From an uncultured Bacteroidaceae bacterium (GTDB lineage: Bacteria; Bacteroidota; Bacteroidia; Bacteroidales; Bacteroidaceae): a stretch of DNA of 64,000 nucleotides. The translations under genes and the position numbers were made by a program. The notes under the pieces were generated by a model. That model worked only from the letters and a program-made list of their open reading frames with translations, ran no database searches and had not been told where the DNA came from. The stretch is from the NCBI GenBank assembly GCA_905235575.1, contig CAJOLZ010000006.1, positions 1 to 64,000 of the forward strand, in the 5' to 3' direction. This document shows, in pieces, positions 51,809 to 60,269 of the stretch (positions are counted from its first letter, which is position 1; the number at the start of each line of letters is the position of its first letter).

Positions 51809-53404
51809 ATGAAGAGACTAACAACACTCCTTGCAGCCATGCTGAGTCTGACTGCCATGGCCGAAGTAAACTATCAGGTGGTGCCGCTGCCGCAGAGCAT
51901 CGTCCTCGACAAGAGCGGCAACAAGACCCAGCTCGTCAAGGGGCAAGCCGTGGCCTATCCCGCAGGAAACGCCCTGATGAAACGCAATGCCGAGTTCGCC
52001 CGGGAATTCCTCGGACTGCAGCCGAAGGAAGCCGCCAAGAAAGAGACTGCCCCCGTCGTCCTCACCCTCGGACTTCAGAGCCAGAATCCCGACGCCTACA
52101 AGATAACCGTCGGAAAGAAAGGCATCGAGATACAGGGCGCCAGCGAGAGCGGCGTCTTCTACGGCATACAGACCCTGCGCAAGAGCGTGGCGGGCGAGGC
52201 TGGCGACACCCTCTCGTTGCCCTGGGCTGTCGTCACTGCCGAACCCCGCTTCCAGTACCGCGGCACCATGCTCGACTGCGCCCGCCATTTCTTTCCTATC
52301 GAATACATCAAGACCCACATCGACATCCTTGCCCTGCACGGCATCAACAAGTTCCACTGGCACCTGACCGACGACCAGGGATGGCGGTTCGAAGTCAAGT
52401 CCCTGCCCGAACTGGCACAGAAAGGAAGCCGTCGGCCCCACACCATCATCGGCAGCAACGTCGGGCTGCACGAGACCGACAACGCCATCTATGACGACAC
52501 CCCCGAGGAAGGCTACTACACTCAAGACCAGATGCGTGAAATCGTAACCTACGCCGCCGAACGATACATTACCGTCATCCCCGAAATAGACCTCCCCGGA
52601 CACATGGTCGCAGCCCTCAGCGTCTATCCCGAGCTCGGCTGCACCGGAGGCCCCTACGAAGTCCTGCCCTACTGGGGAATATCCCCCGACGTTCTCTGCG
52701 CCGGCAATCCCAAGACACTCGAGTTCATCAAGACCGTGCTGGGCGAGCTCTGCGACGTCTTCCCCAGCAAGCTTATCCACATCGGAGGAGACGAAAGTCC
52801 GCGCGACAACTGGAAAGTCTGCCCCAAGTGTCAGGCCAAGATGAAAGAACTCAAGCTCGACAAGGAAGAGCAGCTCCAGTCCTACATCACCAAGGAAGTC
52901 GAGAAATTCCTCAGCACTAAAGGACGACAGCCCATCGGATGGGACGAGATACTCGAAGGCGGCATCTCCGACAACGCCGTCGTCATGAGCTGGCGCGGAT
53001 TCAACGGAGGCATCGAGGCAGCCCGACTCCACCACCACGTCATCATGGCCCCCACCAGCCACTGCTACATCGACTACTACCAGCTCCGCAACCACGACAT
53101 CCAGCCGCACTCCATCGGAGGATACGTACCCCTCAGCAAGATATACAGCCTCGACCCCGTGCCGCAGGAACTCACCCCCGAAGAAAGCCAGTACATCATG
53201 GGCGCACAGTGCAACCTCTGGACCGAATACGTCCTTAGCCCCTCCCACGTCCAGTACATGCTCCTGCCTCGACTCGCAGCCATGAGCGAAGTACAGTGGA
53301 TGCAACCCCAAGACAAGAACTTCGAAGACTTCACCCGACGGCTCGTCCCGCTCGAGAACCTATATCACCAGCTCGGCTACAAATACTGCTCAGCCTACGA
53401 GTAA
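51809..53404 (+). CDS. Family 20 beta-N-acetylhexosaminidase, secreted
   Basis: 531 residues. A signal peptide (MKRLTTLLAAMLSLTAMA) precedes a GH20b domain (about 20-140) and the catalytic barrel from about 148 (RFQYRGTMLDCARHFFP). The catalytic pair is D328-E329 in GGDESP, where the Asp positions the substrate acetamido group and the Glu is the acid/base. The enzyme removes terminal GlcNAc or GalNAc from host glycans or murein. It is oddly placed between the BtuC-like permease (42 bases before) and the BtuD-like ATPase (5 bases after), in one operon. Confidence 0.94.
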   Translation: MKRLTTLLAAMLSLTAMAEVNYQVVPLPQSIVLDKSGNKTQLVKGQAVAYPAGNALMKRNAEFAREFLGLQPKEAAKKETAPVVLTLGLQSQNPDAYKITVGKKGIEIQGASESGVFYGIQTLRKSVAGEAGDTLSLPWAVVTAEPRFQYRGTMLDCARHFFPIEYIKTHIDILALHGINKFHWHLTDDQGWRFEVKSLPELAQKGSRRPHTIIGSNVGLHETDNAIYDDTPEEGYYTQDQMREIVTYAAERYITVIPEIDLPGHMVAALSVYPELGCTGGPYEVLPYWGISPDVLCAGNPKTLEFIKTVLGELCDVFPSKLIHIGGDESPRDNWKVCPKCQAKMKELKLDKEEQLQSYITKEVEKFLSTKGRQPIGWDEILEGGISDNAVVMSWRGFNGGIEAARLHHHVIMAPTSHCYIDYYQLRNHDIQPHSIGGYVPLSKIYSLDPVPQELTPEESQYIMGAQCNLWTEYVLSPSHVQYMLLPRLAAMSEVQWMQPQDKNFEDFTRRLVPLENLYHQLGYKYCSAYE

Positions 53405-53409
53405 GTCAA

Positions 53410-54192
53410 ATGCAAAACCCACAGATGCCCCCGATGCTACAACTTCGCGACGTCACTACGGGCTACGGCAGCCACGTCGTAGCCCGCCACCTCACCGCCA
53501 CACTGCCCAGCGGTCAGCTCGTCAGCATCCTCGGACCCAACGGCGTAGGCAAGAGCACCCTCCTGCGCACCCTCGCCGCCCTCCAGCCGCCCCTCGCTGG
53601 CCAGATACATCTCGGCCAGACACCTCTCCACAGCCTCAGTTCCCAAGCCCTCAGCCGTCACCTCAGCATCGTCCTCACACAGCCGTCCGCACCGCCACAC
53701 ACCACCGTCGCTGCACTCGTAGCCTTCGGCCGAAGCCCCTACACCAACTTCTGGGGACACCTCACACCCCAAGACCGAGACATCGTCCGCCAAGCCATGC
53801 AGCAGACTGGCATCCAAACCCTCGCTCAACGCACCGTCGACACCCTCAGCGACGGAGAGCGACAGAAAGCCATGATAGCCAAAGCCGTGGCACAGCAGAC
53901 ACCCCTCATCCTCCTTGACGAGCCCACCGCCTACCTCGACTTTCCCAGCAAAGTCGAGACCATGCGCATGCTCCGCCAGCTCGCCCACCAGCAGCACAAA
54001 GCCATCCTCCTCACCACCCACGACATACAGATGGCACTCCAGCTCAGCGACCACATCTGGCTCGTCAGCCCCGACGGCATCGTCAGCGGAACACCCCTCC
54101 AGCTCGCCGCCGACGGCACCCTCACCCGCTTCCTCGACCACGAAGGCGTCACCTTCAGCCCCGACGACCTCACACTCCACATCCGTCCATGA
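53410..54192 (+). CDS. ABC transporter ATP-binding protein, BtuD/FepC-like
   Basis: 260 residues. Walker A is GPNGVGKST, the signature is LSDGERQKAMIAKAVA, Walker B is LILLDEPTAYLDF and the H-loop TTHD, so the ATPase is complete. The Q-loop region QPSAPPHTTV and FGRSPYTNFWG are typical of the cobalamin/siderophore importer class. It should pair with the FecCD permease at 50744. Start ATG 53410 follows the GH20 stop by 5 bases; a longer frame in the GH20 gene is not used. The next gene overlaps it as ATGA. Confidence 0.88.
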   Translation: MQNPQMPPMLQLRDVTTGYGSHVVARHLTATLPSGQLVSILGPNGVGKSTLLRTLAALQPPLAGQIHLGQTPLHSLSSQALSRHLSIVLTQPSAPPHTTVAALVAFGRSPYTNFWGHLTPQDRDIVRQAMQQTGIQTLAQRTVDTLSDGERQKAMIAKAVAQQTPLILLDEPTAYLDFPSKVETMRMLRQLAHQQHKAILLTTHDIQMALQLSDHIWLVSPDGIVSGTPLQLAADGTLTRFLDHEGVTFSPDDLTLHIRP

Positions 54193-55061
54193 TACCCAAC
54201 CCGCAGTTCGGCACCTGGCTGCAGCAACAGCTCGGATGTAAAGCACAGAAACTCTCCGTCGATGCAGGCCTCACCTGTCCCAACCGCGACGGGACACTTG
54301 GCACTGGAGGATGCACCTTCTGCAACAACCGCACCTTCTCCCCCTCCTACTGCGACCCCTCGCTCACCGTCACCGAGCAGCTTACCCGAGGCAAGCAATT
54401 CTTCGCCCGCAAATACCCGCAGATGAAATATCTGGCCTACTTTCAGGCCTACACCAATACCTACGGCGACCCCGCCCATCTCACAGCCCTCTACGAAGAA
54501 GCCCTCCGCGTGCCCGACATCGTCGGACTCGTCGTCAGCACACGTCCCGACTGCATCTCGCCCCACCTACTCGACTACTTCGCCCAGCTGGCCCAACACA
54601 CCTTTCTCCTCCTCGAATACGGCGTAGAGAGCACCTCCGACGACACCCTTCGACGCATCCACCGCCACCACACCTACTCCCAGTCCGAGCAGGCCATACG
54701 CCAGACAGCCGACCGAGGCATACACACCGGCGCCCACGTCATACTCGGTTTCCCGTGGGAAGACCACGACCAGCTCATGCACCAGGCCGACCAGCTCGCC
54801 AGCCTGCCCCTCACCACACTCAAGATACACCAGCTGCAAGTCATCCGCGGAACAGCCCTCGCCCGCGAATACCAGCGCGCACCGTGGCCCATGCCTACTG
54901 CCGAGGAATACGTCCGCCTCGTGGCAGACTACATCCGCCGCCTGCCCCCCACACTCGTCCTCGAACGCTTCGTCAGCCAGAGCCCGCCCGAGATGGTACT
55001 GGCACCGCAATGGGGTCTGAAGAACTACCAGTTTGCACAGCTGCTCGATAAATTTTGCTGA
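54189..55061 (+). CDS. TIGR01212-family radical SAM protein (YhcC-like)
   Basis: 290 residues. The cluster motif is CPNRDGTLGTGGCTFC, a widely spaced radical SAM triad typical of the YhcC/TIGR01212 family, followed by YFQAYTNTYGD, STRPDCI, LEYGVES and GFPWED. Members may act in tRNA or cofactor modification, but the reaction is not established. It is the last gene of the btuC-GH20-btuD operon (ATGA overlap), and several radical SAM enzymes use cobalamin, although this one has no visible B12-binding domain. Confidence 0.88.
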   Translation: MIPNPQFGTWLQQQLGCKAQKLSVDAGLTCPNRDGTLGTGGCTFCNNRTFSPSYCDPSLTVTEQLTRGKQFFARKYPQMKYLAYFQAYTNTYGDPAHLTALYEEALRVPDIVGLVVSTRPDCISPHLLDYFAQLAQHTFLLLEYGVESTSDDTLRRIHRHHTYSQSEQAIRQTADRGIHTGAHVILGFPWEDHDQLMHQADQLASLPLTTLKIHQLQVIRGTALAREYQRAPWPMPTAEEYVRLVADYIRRLPPTLVLERFVSQSPPEMVLAPQWGLKNYQFAQLLDKFC

Positions 55062-55178
55062 CACGCTGCGACGCATCCCGACCGTCCCGCAAAGAACACC
55101 ACGCTGCGGAGGATGACGCACCACGTTGCGACGCTTGTCGCACCACGCTGCGTTGCCCGTCGCACCACGGTGCGTTTT
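55061..55178 (+). repeat. 22-bp palindromic repeat array R10 (longest, about 5 units)
   Basis: Forward orientation. Two degenerate units are followed by three cores carrying T, C and G, ending CGCACCACGGTGCG and TTTTC. It starts at the stop codon of the radical SAM gene. Confidence 0.92.
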
Positions 55179-55312
55179 CGTCCGCTCCATCGCCCCATCG
55201 CGAAGCGGCTTCGGCAGAAGATTTTCTGCGAAACAGGGACGAAAACGGAAAAAGGTTCCTCCCCGAACGAAAAAAAGATGCGCCGCAGCGTGTCCTTATT
55301 ATAAATAATGTG

Positions 55313-55320
55313 TAATTTTG
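55313..55320 (+). promoter_or_regulatory. -7 box for the ABC-F gene
   Basis: TAATTTTG, 19 bases before ATG 55340. Confidence 0.7.
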
Positions 55321-55339
55321 CAGTTCAAAGACACACTCC

Positions 55340-57250
55340 ATGATATCTGTCGACGGTCTGGGCATAGAATTCTCGGCGCGTCCGCTCTTTGCGGATGCCA
55401 GCTTTGTCATCAACGACCGCGACCGCATAGCCCTGACGGGCCGTAACGGTGCGGGCAAGAGCACGCTGCTGAAGACGATTGCCGGACTGCAACGACCTAC
55501 GCACGGAACGGTGTCGGTGGCGCGCGATACCACGGTGGGCTACCTGCCCCAGGTGATGGCGCTCCGGGACGAACGCACGGTGCGCCAAGAGGCTGAACTG
55601 GCCTTCGAGGGGCTGCGCGAGACGGAACGGCGGCTGGCGCGCATGAACGACGAGCTGACGACGCGACACGACTATGAGAGCCCCGAATACATGGAACTGG
55701 TGACGCGCTTCGCGCACGAGAACGAGCGTTTCCAGATGTTGGGCGGCATGAACTACGCTGCGGAACTGGAGCGCACGCTGACGGGGCTGGGGTTCGAACA
55801 GACGGACCTGGACCGACCGACGAGTGAGTTCAGCGGCGGCTGGCGCATGCGCATCGAACTGGCGAAACTGCTGCTGCAGCGCCCCGACGTGCTGCTGCTG
55901 GACGAGCCTACGAACCACCTGGACATCGGCAGCATCCGATGGCTGGAGAGCTTCATCGCCCAGCGCGCCAATGCGGTGGTGGTGGTGAGCCACGACAGGG
56001 CTTTCATCAACAATGTGACGAACCGTACGCTGGAGATTTCGTGCGGCAAGGTGTATGACTACCGCGTGGGCTACGACGAGTATGTGAAGCTGCGTGCGGA
56101 GCGCCGCGAACAGCAGCTGAGAGCCTACGAGAACCAGCAGCGGGAGATGGCAGACATCCGCGCCTTCATCGAGCGTTTCCGCTATCAGGCTACGAAGGCC
56201 ATTCAGGTGCAGAGCCGCATCAAACAACTGGAGCGGATGGTGCCCATCGAGGTTGACGAGGTGGACACGTCGGCGCTCAGACTGAAATTCACCTGCAGCC
56301 GTCGCAGCGGAGACTATCCTGTGGTCTGCGAAGAGGTGGGGAAGTGCTACGGAGCACACCGCGTCTTCGGAGGCGTAAACCTGACGGTGCGTCGCGGCGA
56401 GAAGGTGGCCTTCGTGGGACGGAATGGGGGCGGCAAGACGACGCTGGTGCGGTGCATCATGGGCGAGACGCCGTGTGAGGGCTCGCTGCGTGTGGGTCAC
56501 AATGTGGAGATAGGCTATTTCGCTCAGAATCAAGCCCAACTGCTGGACCCCGAACTGACGGTCTTCGAGACGGTGGACCGCGTGGCACGAGGCGACATCC
56601 GCACTCAGATAAGGAACATTCTGGGGGCTTTCATGTTCGGCGGCGAGGAGAGCGACAAGAAGGTGAAGGTGCTCTCGGGCGGCGAACGGACGCGACTGGC
56701 CATGATCAAACTGCTGCTGGAGCCTGCCAACCTGCTCATCCTGGACGAGCCTACGAACCACCTGGACTTGCGCAGCAAGGATGTGCTGAAGGAGGCCATC
56801 AGAGATTTCGACGGAACGGCCATCGTGGTGAGCCACGACCGCGACTTTCTGGACGGACTGGTGTCGAAGGTCTATGAGTTTGACCACGGCAGGGTGCGCG
56901 AACATCTGGGCGGCATCTACGACTGGATAAGAAGTCAGGAGACTGCAGAGGCGCAGCAGCCCGAGACGCCCCGACAGATGGAGACACCGCAGCCCAGGCA
57001 GGGCGCTGTGGCCTACGCTGAACAGAAATCGGCAGCGCGGCGGCGACGGAAGCTGGAGAAGGCGGTGGAAGATGCGGAAGCAAGAGTGGGGGAGCTGGAA
57101 GCTGCCCTGAAGATTGTTGAGGTGCAGCTGAGCCGACCGGAAGGTGGCACCGACACGGCGCTTTGCGAGAAATATGCCCGTCTGAAGAATCAGCTTGCCG
57201 AGGCGGAGGCTGAATGGGAACAGGCGATGGAGGAACTGGAGAACAAATAA
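55340..57250 (+). CDS. ABC-F family ATPase
   Basis: 636 residues with two ABC domains in one chain and no membrane segments. Domain 1 has GRNGAGKST, FSGGWRMRIELAKLLL and LLLDEPTNHLD; domain 2 has GRNGGGKTT, LSGGERTRLAMIKLLL and LILDEPTNHLD. The linker (about 230-300) is the charged, ribosome-contacting element. A C-terminal coiled coil of about 65 residues follows (EDAEARVGELEAAL). ABC-F proteins act on the ribosome, as EttA/Uup-type factors or as antibiotic resistance proteins; the architecture here suggests the Uup/YdiF housekeeping type. Confidence 0.9.
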   Translation: MISVDGLGIEFSARPLFADASFVINDRDRIALTGRNGAGKSTLLKTIAGLQRPTHGTVSVARDTTVGYLPQVMALRDERTVRQEAELAFEGLRETERRLARMNDELTTRHDYESPEYMELVTRFAHENERFQMLGGMNYAAELERTLTGLGFEQTDLDRPTSEFSGGWRMRIELAKLLLQRPDVLLLDEPTNHLDIGSIRWLESFIAQRANAVVVVSHDRAFINNVTNRTLEISCGKVYDYRVGYDEYVKLRAERREQQLRAYENQQREMADIRAFIERFRYQATKAIQVQSRIKQLERMVPIEVDEVDTSALRLKFTCSRRSGDYPVVCEEVGKCYGAHRVFGGVNLTVRRGEKVAFVGRNGGGKTTLVRCIMGETPCEGSLRVGHNVEIGYFAQNQAQLLDPELTVFETVDRVARGDIRTQIRNILGAFMFGGEESDKKVKVLSGGERTRLAMIKLLLEPANLLILDEPTNHLDLRSKDVLKEAIRDFDGTAIVVSHDRDFLDGLVSKVYEFDHGRVREHLGGIYDWIRSQETAEAQQPETPRQMETPQPRQGAVAYAEQKSAARRRRKLEKAVEDAEARVGELEAALKIVEVQLSRPEGGTDTALCEKYARLKNQLAEAEAEWEQAMEELENK

Positions 57251-57284
57251 TTCATAATTAGAGATATTGAATAAAATTGATAAC

Positions 57285-59327
57285 ATGAAAGCAACGAAAT
57301 TTTTGTCTGCAATGACATTGGCAATGGCAGCTGCGGCCTGCACTCCGGGCGCAAAGCAGTTGGAATCGGGCCTCGACCTGAACAATCTTGACTCGGCCTA
57401 TCAGCCGGGTGCTGACTTTTACATGTTTGCCACCGGTGGATGGCAGAAGTCTCATCCGCTGACGGGCGAGTACAGCCGTTTCGGCTCGTTTGACGCGGTG
57501 ACGGAGAATACGAACGTCCGGCTGCGCGACCTCATCGACAGCCTCTCGCAGCAGGAGCATGCGCAGGGCTCCATCGAACAGAAGGTGGTGGACCTCTACA
57601 CCTCGGCCATGGACAGCGTGAACCTGAACGAGCATTGGTGGGGCGCTTTCGAGGAGTTCCTGCTGTGCGACGGCTATCGCTACTCGGCCGAAGTGACACA
57701 GAACTGGCTTGACAATGTGTGGCCTCGCATGCAGCGGCAGGGCGTTCCGGGACTCTTCTCGATGTATATCGATGCCGACGAGAAGGACTCGAAGAACAAC
57801 CTCGTCTATATCCGTCAGGGCGGACTGACGCTGAGACAGAAGGACTATTACGTGGACTCCGACCCTGCGACGGTGAAGATTCGCGAGGCTTACGCAAAGT
57901 ACATTGCCGACCTGTGCCAGCATGTCGGCTTCTCTGAGACGGATTCGAAACGCTTTGCCGAGGACGTCCTGCGCATCGAGACCCGTCTGGCCCGAGCCAG
58001 CAAGAGCATGACCGAACTGCGCGACCCCGAGGGCAACTACAACAAAATTTCGTATGACGAACTGAAGGAACAGTTCTCCGGCATCGACTGGGACGGCTTC
58101 TTCAAGAACCTCGGCGCCGAAGGTGTGAAGGAGGTGAGCCTGGGACAGCCTGAGGCTATCCATGAGGTGGAGAAGGTGCTGAAGGAAGAAACACCCGAAG
58201 CCCTGCAGAACATCTATCTGTGGCATGCCATCAACCTGGCTTCTTCGTACATCGACGACGAGAGCCGCGCCCTGAACTTCGCATTCTGGGGAACTACGAT
58301 GAGCGGCAAGGAAGAGGACCGTCCGCGCTGGAAACGCGCTGTCAGTTCCGTTGAAGACGGGCTGGGCGAAGCGCTCGGACAGCTCTATGTGGCTCGTTTC
58401 TTCCCTCCCGAAGCGAAGGAACGAATGGAAAAACTCGTGAAGAACCTGCAGGTGGCGCTGGGTGAGCGCATCGATGTTCAGGAGTGGATGAGCGATGCTA
58501 CGAAGAAGGTGGCCCGCGAGAAACTCGATGCCTTCATCGTGAAAGTGGGCTATCCCGAGAAGTGGAAAGACTACTCCGAACTGGAAATCGGCGAAAATTA
58601 TCTGAGAAATGCCCTCGCCTGCAACGAGTGGGAAATTAAACAGATGATAAAGGACCGCCTTAACAAGCCCGTGGACAACACCGTCTGGTACATGACCCCG
58701 CAGCAGGTGAACGCCTACTACAACCCCACGACAAACGAGATTTGCTTCCCTGCCGGCATCCTGCAGCCGCCCTTCTTCGACATGACAGCCGACGACGCCT
58801 TCAACTACGGTGCCATCGGTGTGGTCATCGGTCACGAGATGACACACGGATTTGACGACCAGGGTTCGAAGTACGACAAGGATGGCAATCTGGTGGAGTG
58901 GTGGACCGACGAGGACCGCAGCCGCTTTGAAGAGCGCATTCAGGTGATGCGAGCCTTCCACGACAGCATCGAGGTGCTGCCCGGACTTCATGCCAACGGC
59001 TCGCTGACACTGGGCGAGAACATGGCAGACCACGGTGGTCTGATGGTTGCTTACCAGGCCTTCAAGAACGCCACCGCCCAGTCTCCGCTGCCCGTGATTG
59101 ACGGTTATACGCCCGAGCAGCGCTTCTTCCTGGCCTACGCCAATGTCTGGGGACAGAACATCCGCGATGAGGAGATTCGCAAACGTGTCAAGAGCGACCC
59201 TCATGCCCTGGGAATGTGGCGCGTGAACGGTCAGATGCCTCATATCGATGCGTGGTACTCAGCATTCGGCATCACCGAGGAAGACCCCATGTTCGTTCCC
59301 AAGTCGGAGCGCGTCACAATCTGGTAA
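57285..59327 (+). CDS. pepO: M13-family zinc metallopeptidase, lipoprotein
   Basis: 680 residues. The signal ends AMAAAACTPG with a lipobox-like cysteine near 20, so it is probably membrane-anchored outside the cytoplasm. The zinc site is HEMTH (517-521) in VIGHEMTHGFDD, with the third ligand Glu in GENMADHGGL about 58 residues on; NAYYNPTTNEICFPAGIL is the substrate-binding segment. The length fits neprilysin/PepO enzymes, which cut short peptides. The frame begins 6 codons earlier at 57267, but ATG 57285 gives a better signal peptide. Confidence 0.93.
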   Translation: MKATKFLSAMTLAMAAAACTPGAKQLESGLDLNNLDSAYQPGADFYMFATGGWQKSHPLTGEYSRFGSFDAVTENTNVRLRDLIDSLSQQEHAQGSIEQKVVDLYTSAMDSVNLNEHWWGAFEEFLLCDGYRYSAEVTQNWLDNVWPRMQRQGVPGLFSMYIDADEKDSKNNLVYIRQGGLTLRQKDYYVDSDPATVKIREAYAKYIADLCQHVGFSETDSKRFAEDVLRIETRLARASKSMTELRDPEGNYNKISYDELKEQFSGIDWDGFFKNLGAEGVKEVSLGQPEAIHEVEKVLKEETPEALQNIYLWHAINLASSYIDDESRALNFAFWGTTMSGKEEDRPRWKRAVSSVEDGLGEALGQLYVARFFPPEAKERMEKLVKNLQVALGERIDVQEWMSDATKKVAREKLDAFIVKVGYPEKWKDYSELEIGENYLRNALACNEWEIKQMIKDRLNKPVDNTVWYMTPQQVNAYYNPTTNEICFPAGILQPPFFDMTADDAFNYGAIGVVIGHEMTHGFDDQGSKYDKDGNLVEWWTDEDRSRFEERIQVMRAFHDSIEVLPGLHANGSLTLGENMADHGGLMVAYQAFKNATAQSPLPVIDGYTPEQRFFLAYANVWGQNIRDEEIRKRVKSDPHALGMWRVNGQMPHIDAWYSAFGITEEDPMFVPKSERVTIW

Positions 59328-59351
59328 TCATTCTGAAATTCAAAACGTAAT

Positions 59352-60269
59352 ATGCCATTAAGACTGCCTGACAAGCTGCCAGCCATCGAGTTCCTGAAGC
59401 ATGAGAACATCTTCGTCCTCGGCAATCAGCGTGCCGACACGCAGGACATACGTCCCCTGCGCATCGTCATCCTCAATCTGATGCCCCTGAAGATAACTAC
59501 AGAGACCGACCTGATACGTCTGCTCTCGAACACTCCGCTCCAGCTCGACATCCATCTGATGAAGGTGAAGGCCCACACGAGCAAAAATACGCCCATAGAA
59601 CACATGAAGGCCTTCTACCGCGACTTCGAAACGATGCGAAACGAGAAATTCGACGGCATGATAATCACAGGCGCACCGGTAGAGCACCTCGACTATGAAG
59701 AGGTGACCTACTGGAGCGAGATTTCCGAGATATTCTCGTGGGCCAGAACCCATGTCACCAGCACGATGTATATCTGTTGGGCAGCCCAGGCAGGACTCTA
59801 TTATCACTACGGAGTTCCCAAATATCCTCTCCCCGAGAAGATGTTCGGCATCTTCCCGCAGCGTCCCGTCGATACTTCGCTCCCCATCTTCCGCGGCTTC
59901 GACGACGTCTTCTACATGCCCCACAGCCGTCACACCGAGATTCGGCGCGAAGACATTGTCAGCAGACCCGAACTGACATTGATTGCCGAGAGCGAGATTA
60001 GCGGTGTGTCGATGGTGATGGCACGCGAGGGACGCGAAATCTTCATAACGGGTCACAGCGAGTATTCGCCTTGGACGCTCGACACTGAATATCGTCGCGA
60101 CCTCGGAAAGGGCTTGCCCATACAGAAACCCTTCAATTATTATCTCAACGACGACCCCACACAGCCGCCGCATGTCACCTGGAGGGCCCATGGCAATCTG
60201 CTCTTTACCAATTGGCTTAACTACTACGTTTATCAGGAGACGCCCTATAATGTCGAGGAAATCCACTGA
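59352..60269 (+). CDS. metA: Homoserine O-acyltransferase MetA, probably acetyl-CoA specific
   Basis: 305 residues. The enzyme activates homoserine in methionine synthesis. The catalytic cysteine is C142 in ICWAAQAG, and the class-I glutamine-amidotransferase-like triad is completed by His and Glu in ITGHSEYSP. Residue 111, which decides the acyl donor in characterised MetA proteins, is Glu (APVEHL), as in enzymes that use acetyl-CoA; Gly is found in succinyl-CoA enzymes such as E. coli MetA. So despite its usual annotation as a succinyltransferase, this is more likely a homoserine O-acetyltransferase. The downstream U32 gene overlaps by 20 bases. Confidence 0.94.
   Translation: MPLRLPDKLPAIEFLKHENIFVLGNQRADTQDIRPLRIVILNLMPLKITTETDLIRLLSNTPLQLDIHLMKVKAHTSKNTPIEHMKAFYRDFETMRNEKFDGMIITGAPVEHLDYEEVTYWSEISEIFSWARTHVTSTMYICWAAQAGLYYHYGVPKYPLPEKMFGIFPQRPVDTSLPIFRGFDDVFYMPHSRHTEIRREDIVSRPELTLIAESEISGVSMVMAREGREIFITGHSEYSPWTLDTEYRRDLGKGLPIQKPFNYYLNDDPTQPPHVTWRAHGNLLFTNWLNYYVYQETPYNVEEIH

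Noticed and set aside
15313-55178. Possible CRISPR arrays (tandem short repeats at regular spacing)
   Set aside because: The period is 22 bp, the core takes up about 14-16 bp, and the remaining 6-8 bases are themselves similar between units and sites. There are no spacers of 30-40 bases and no cas genes.
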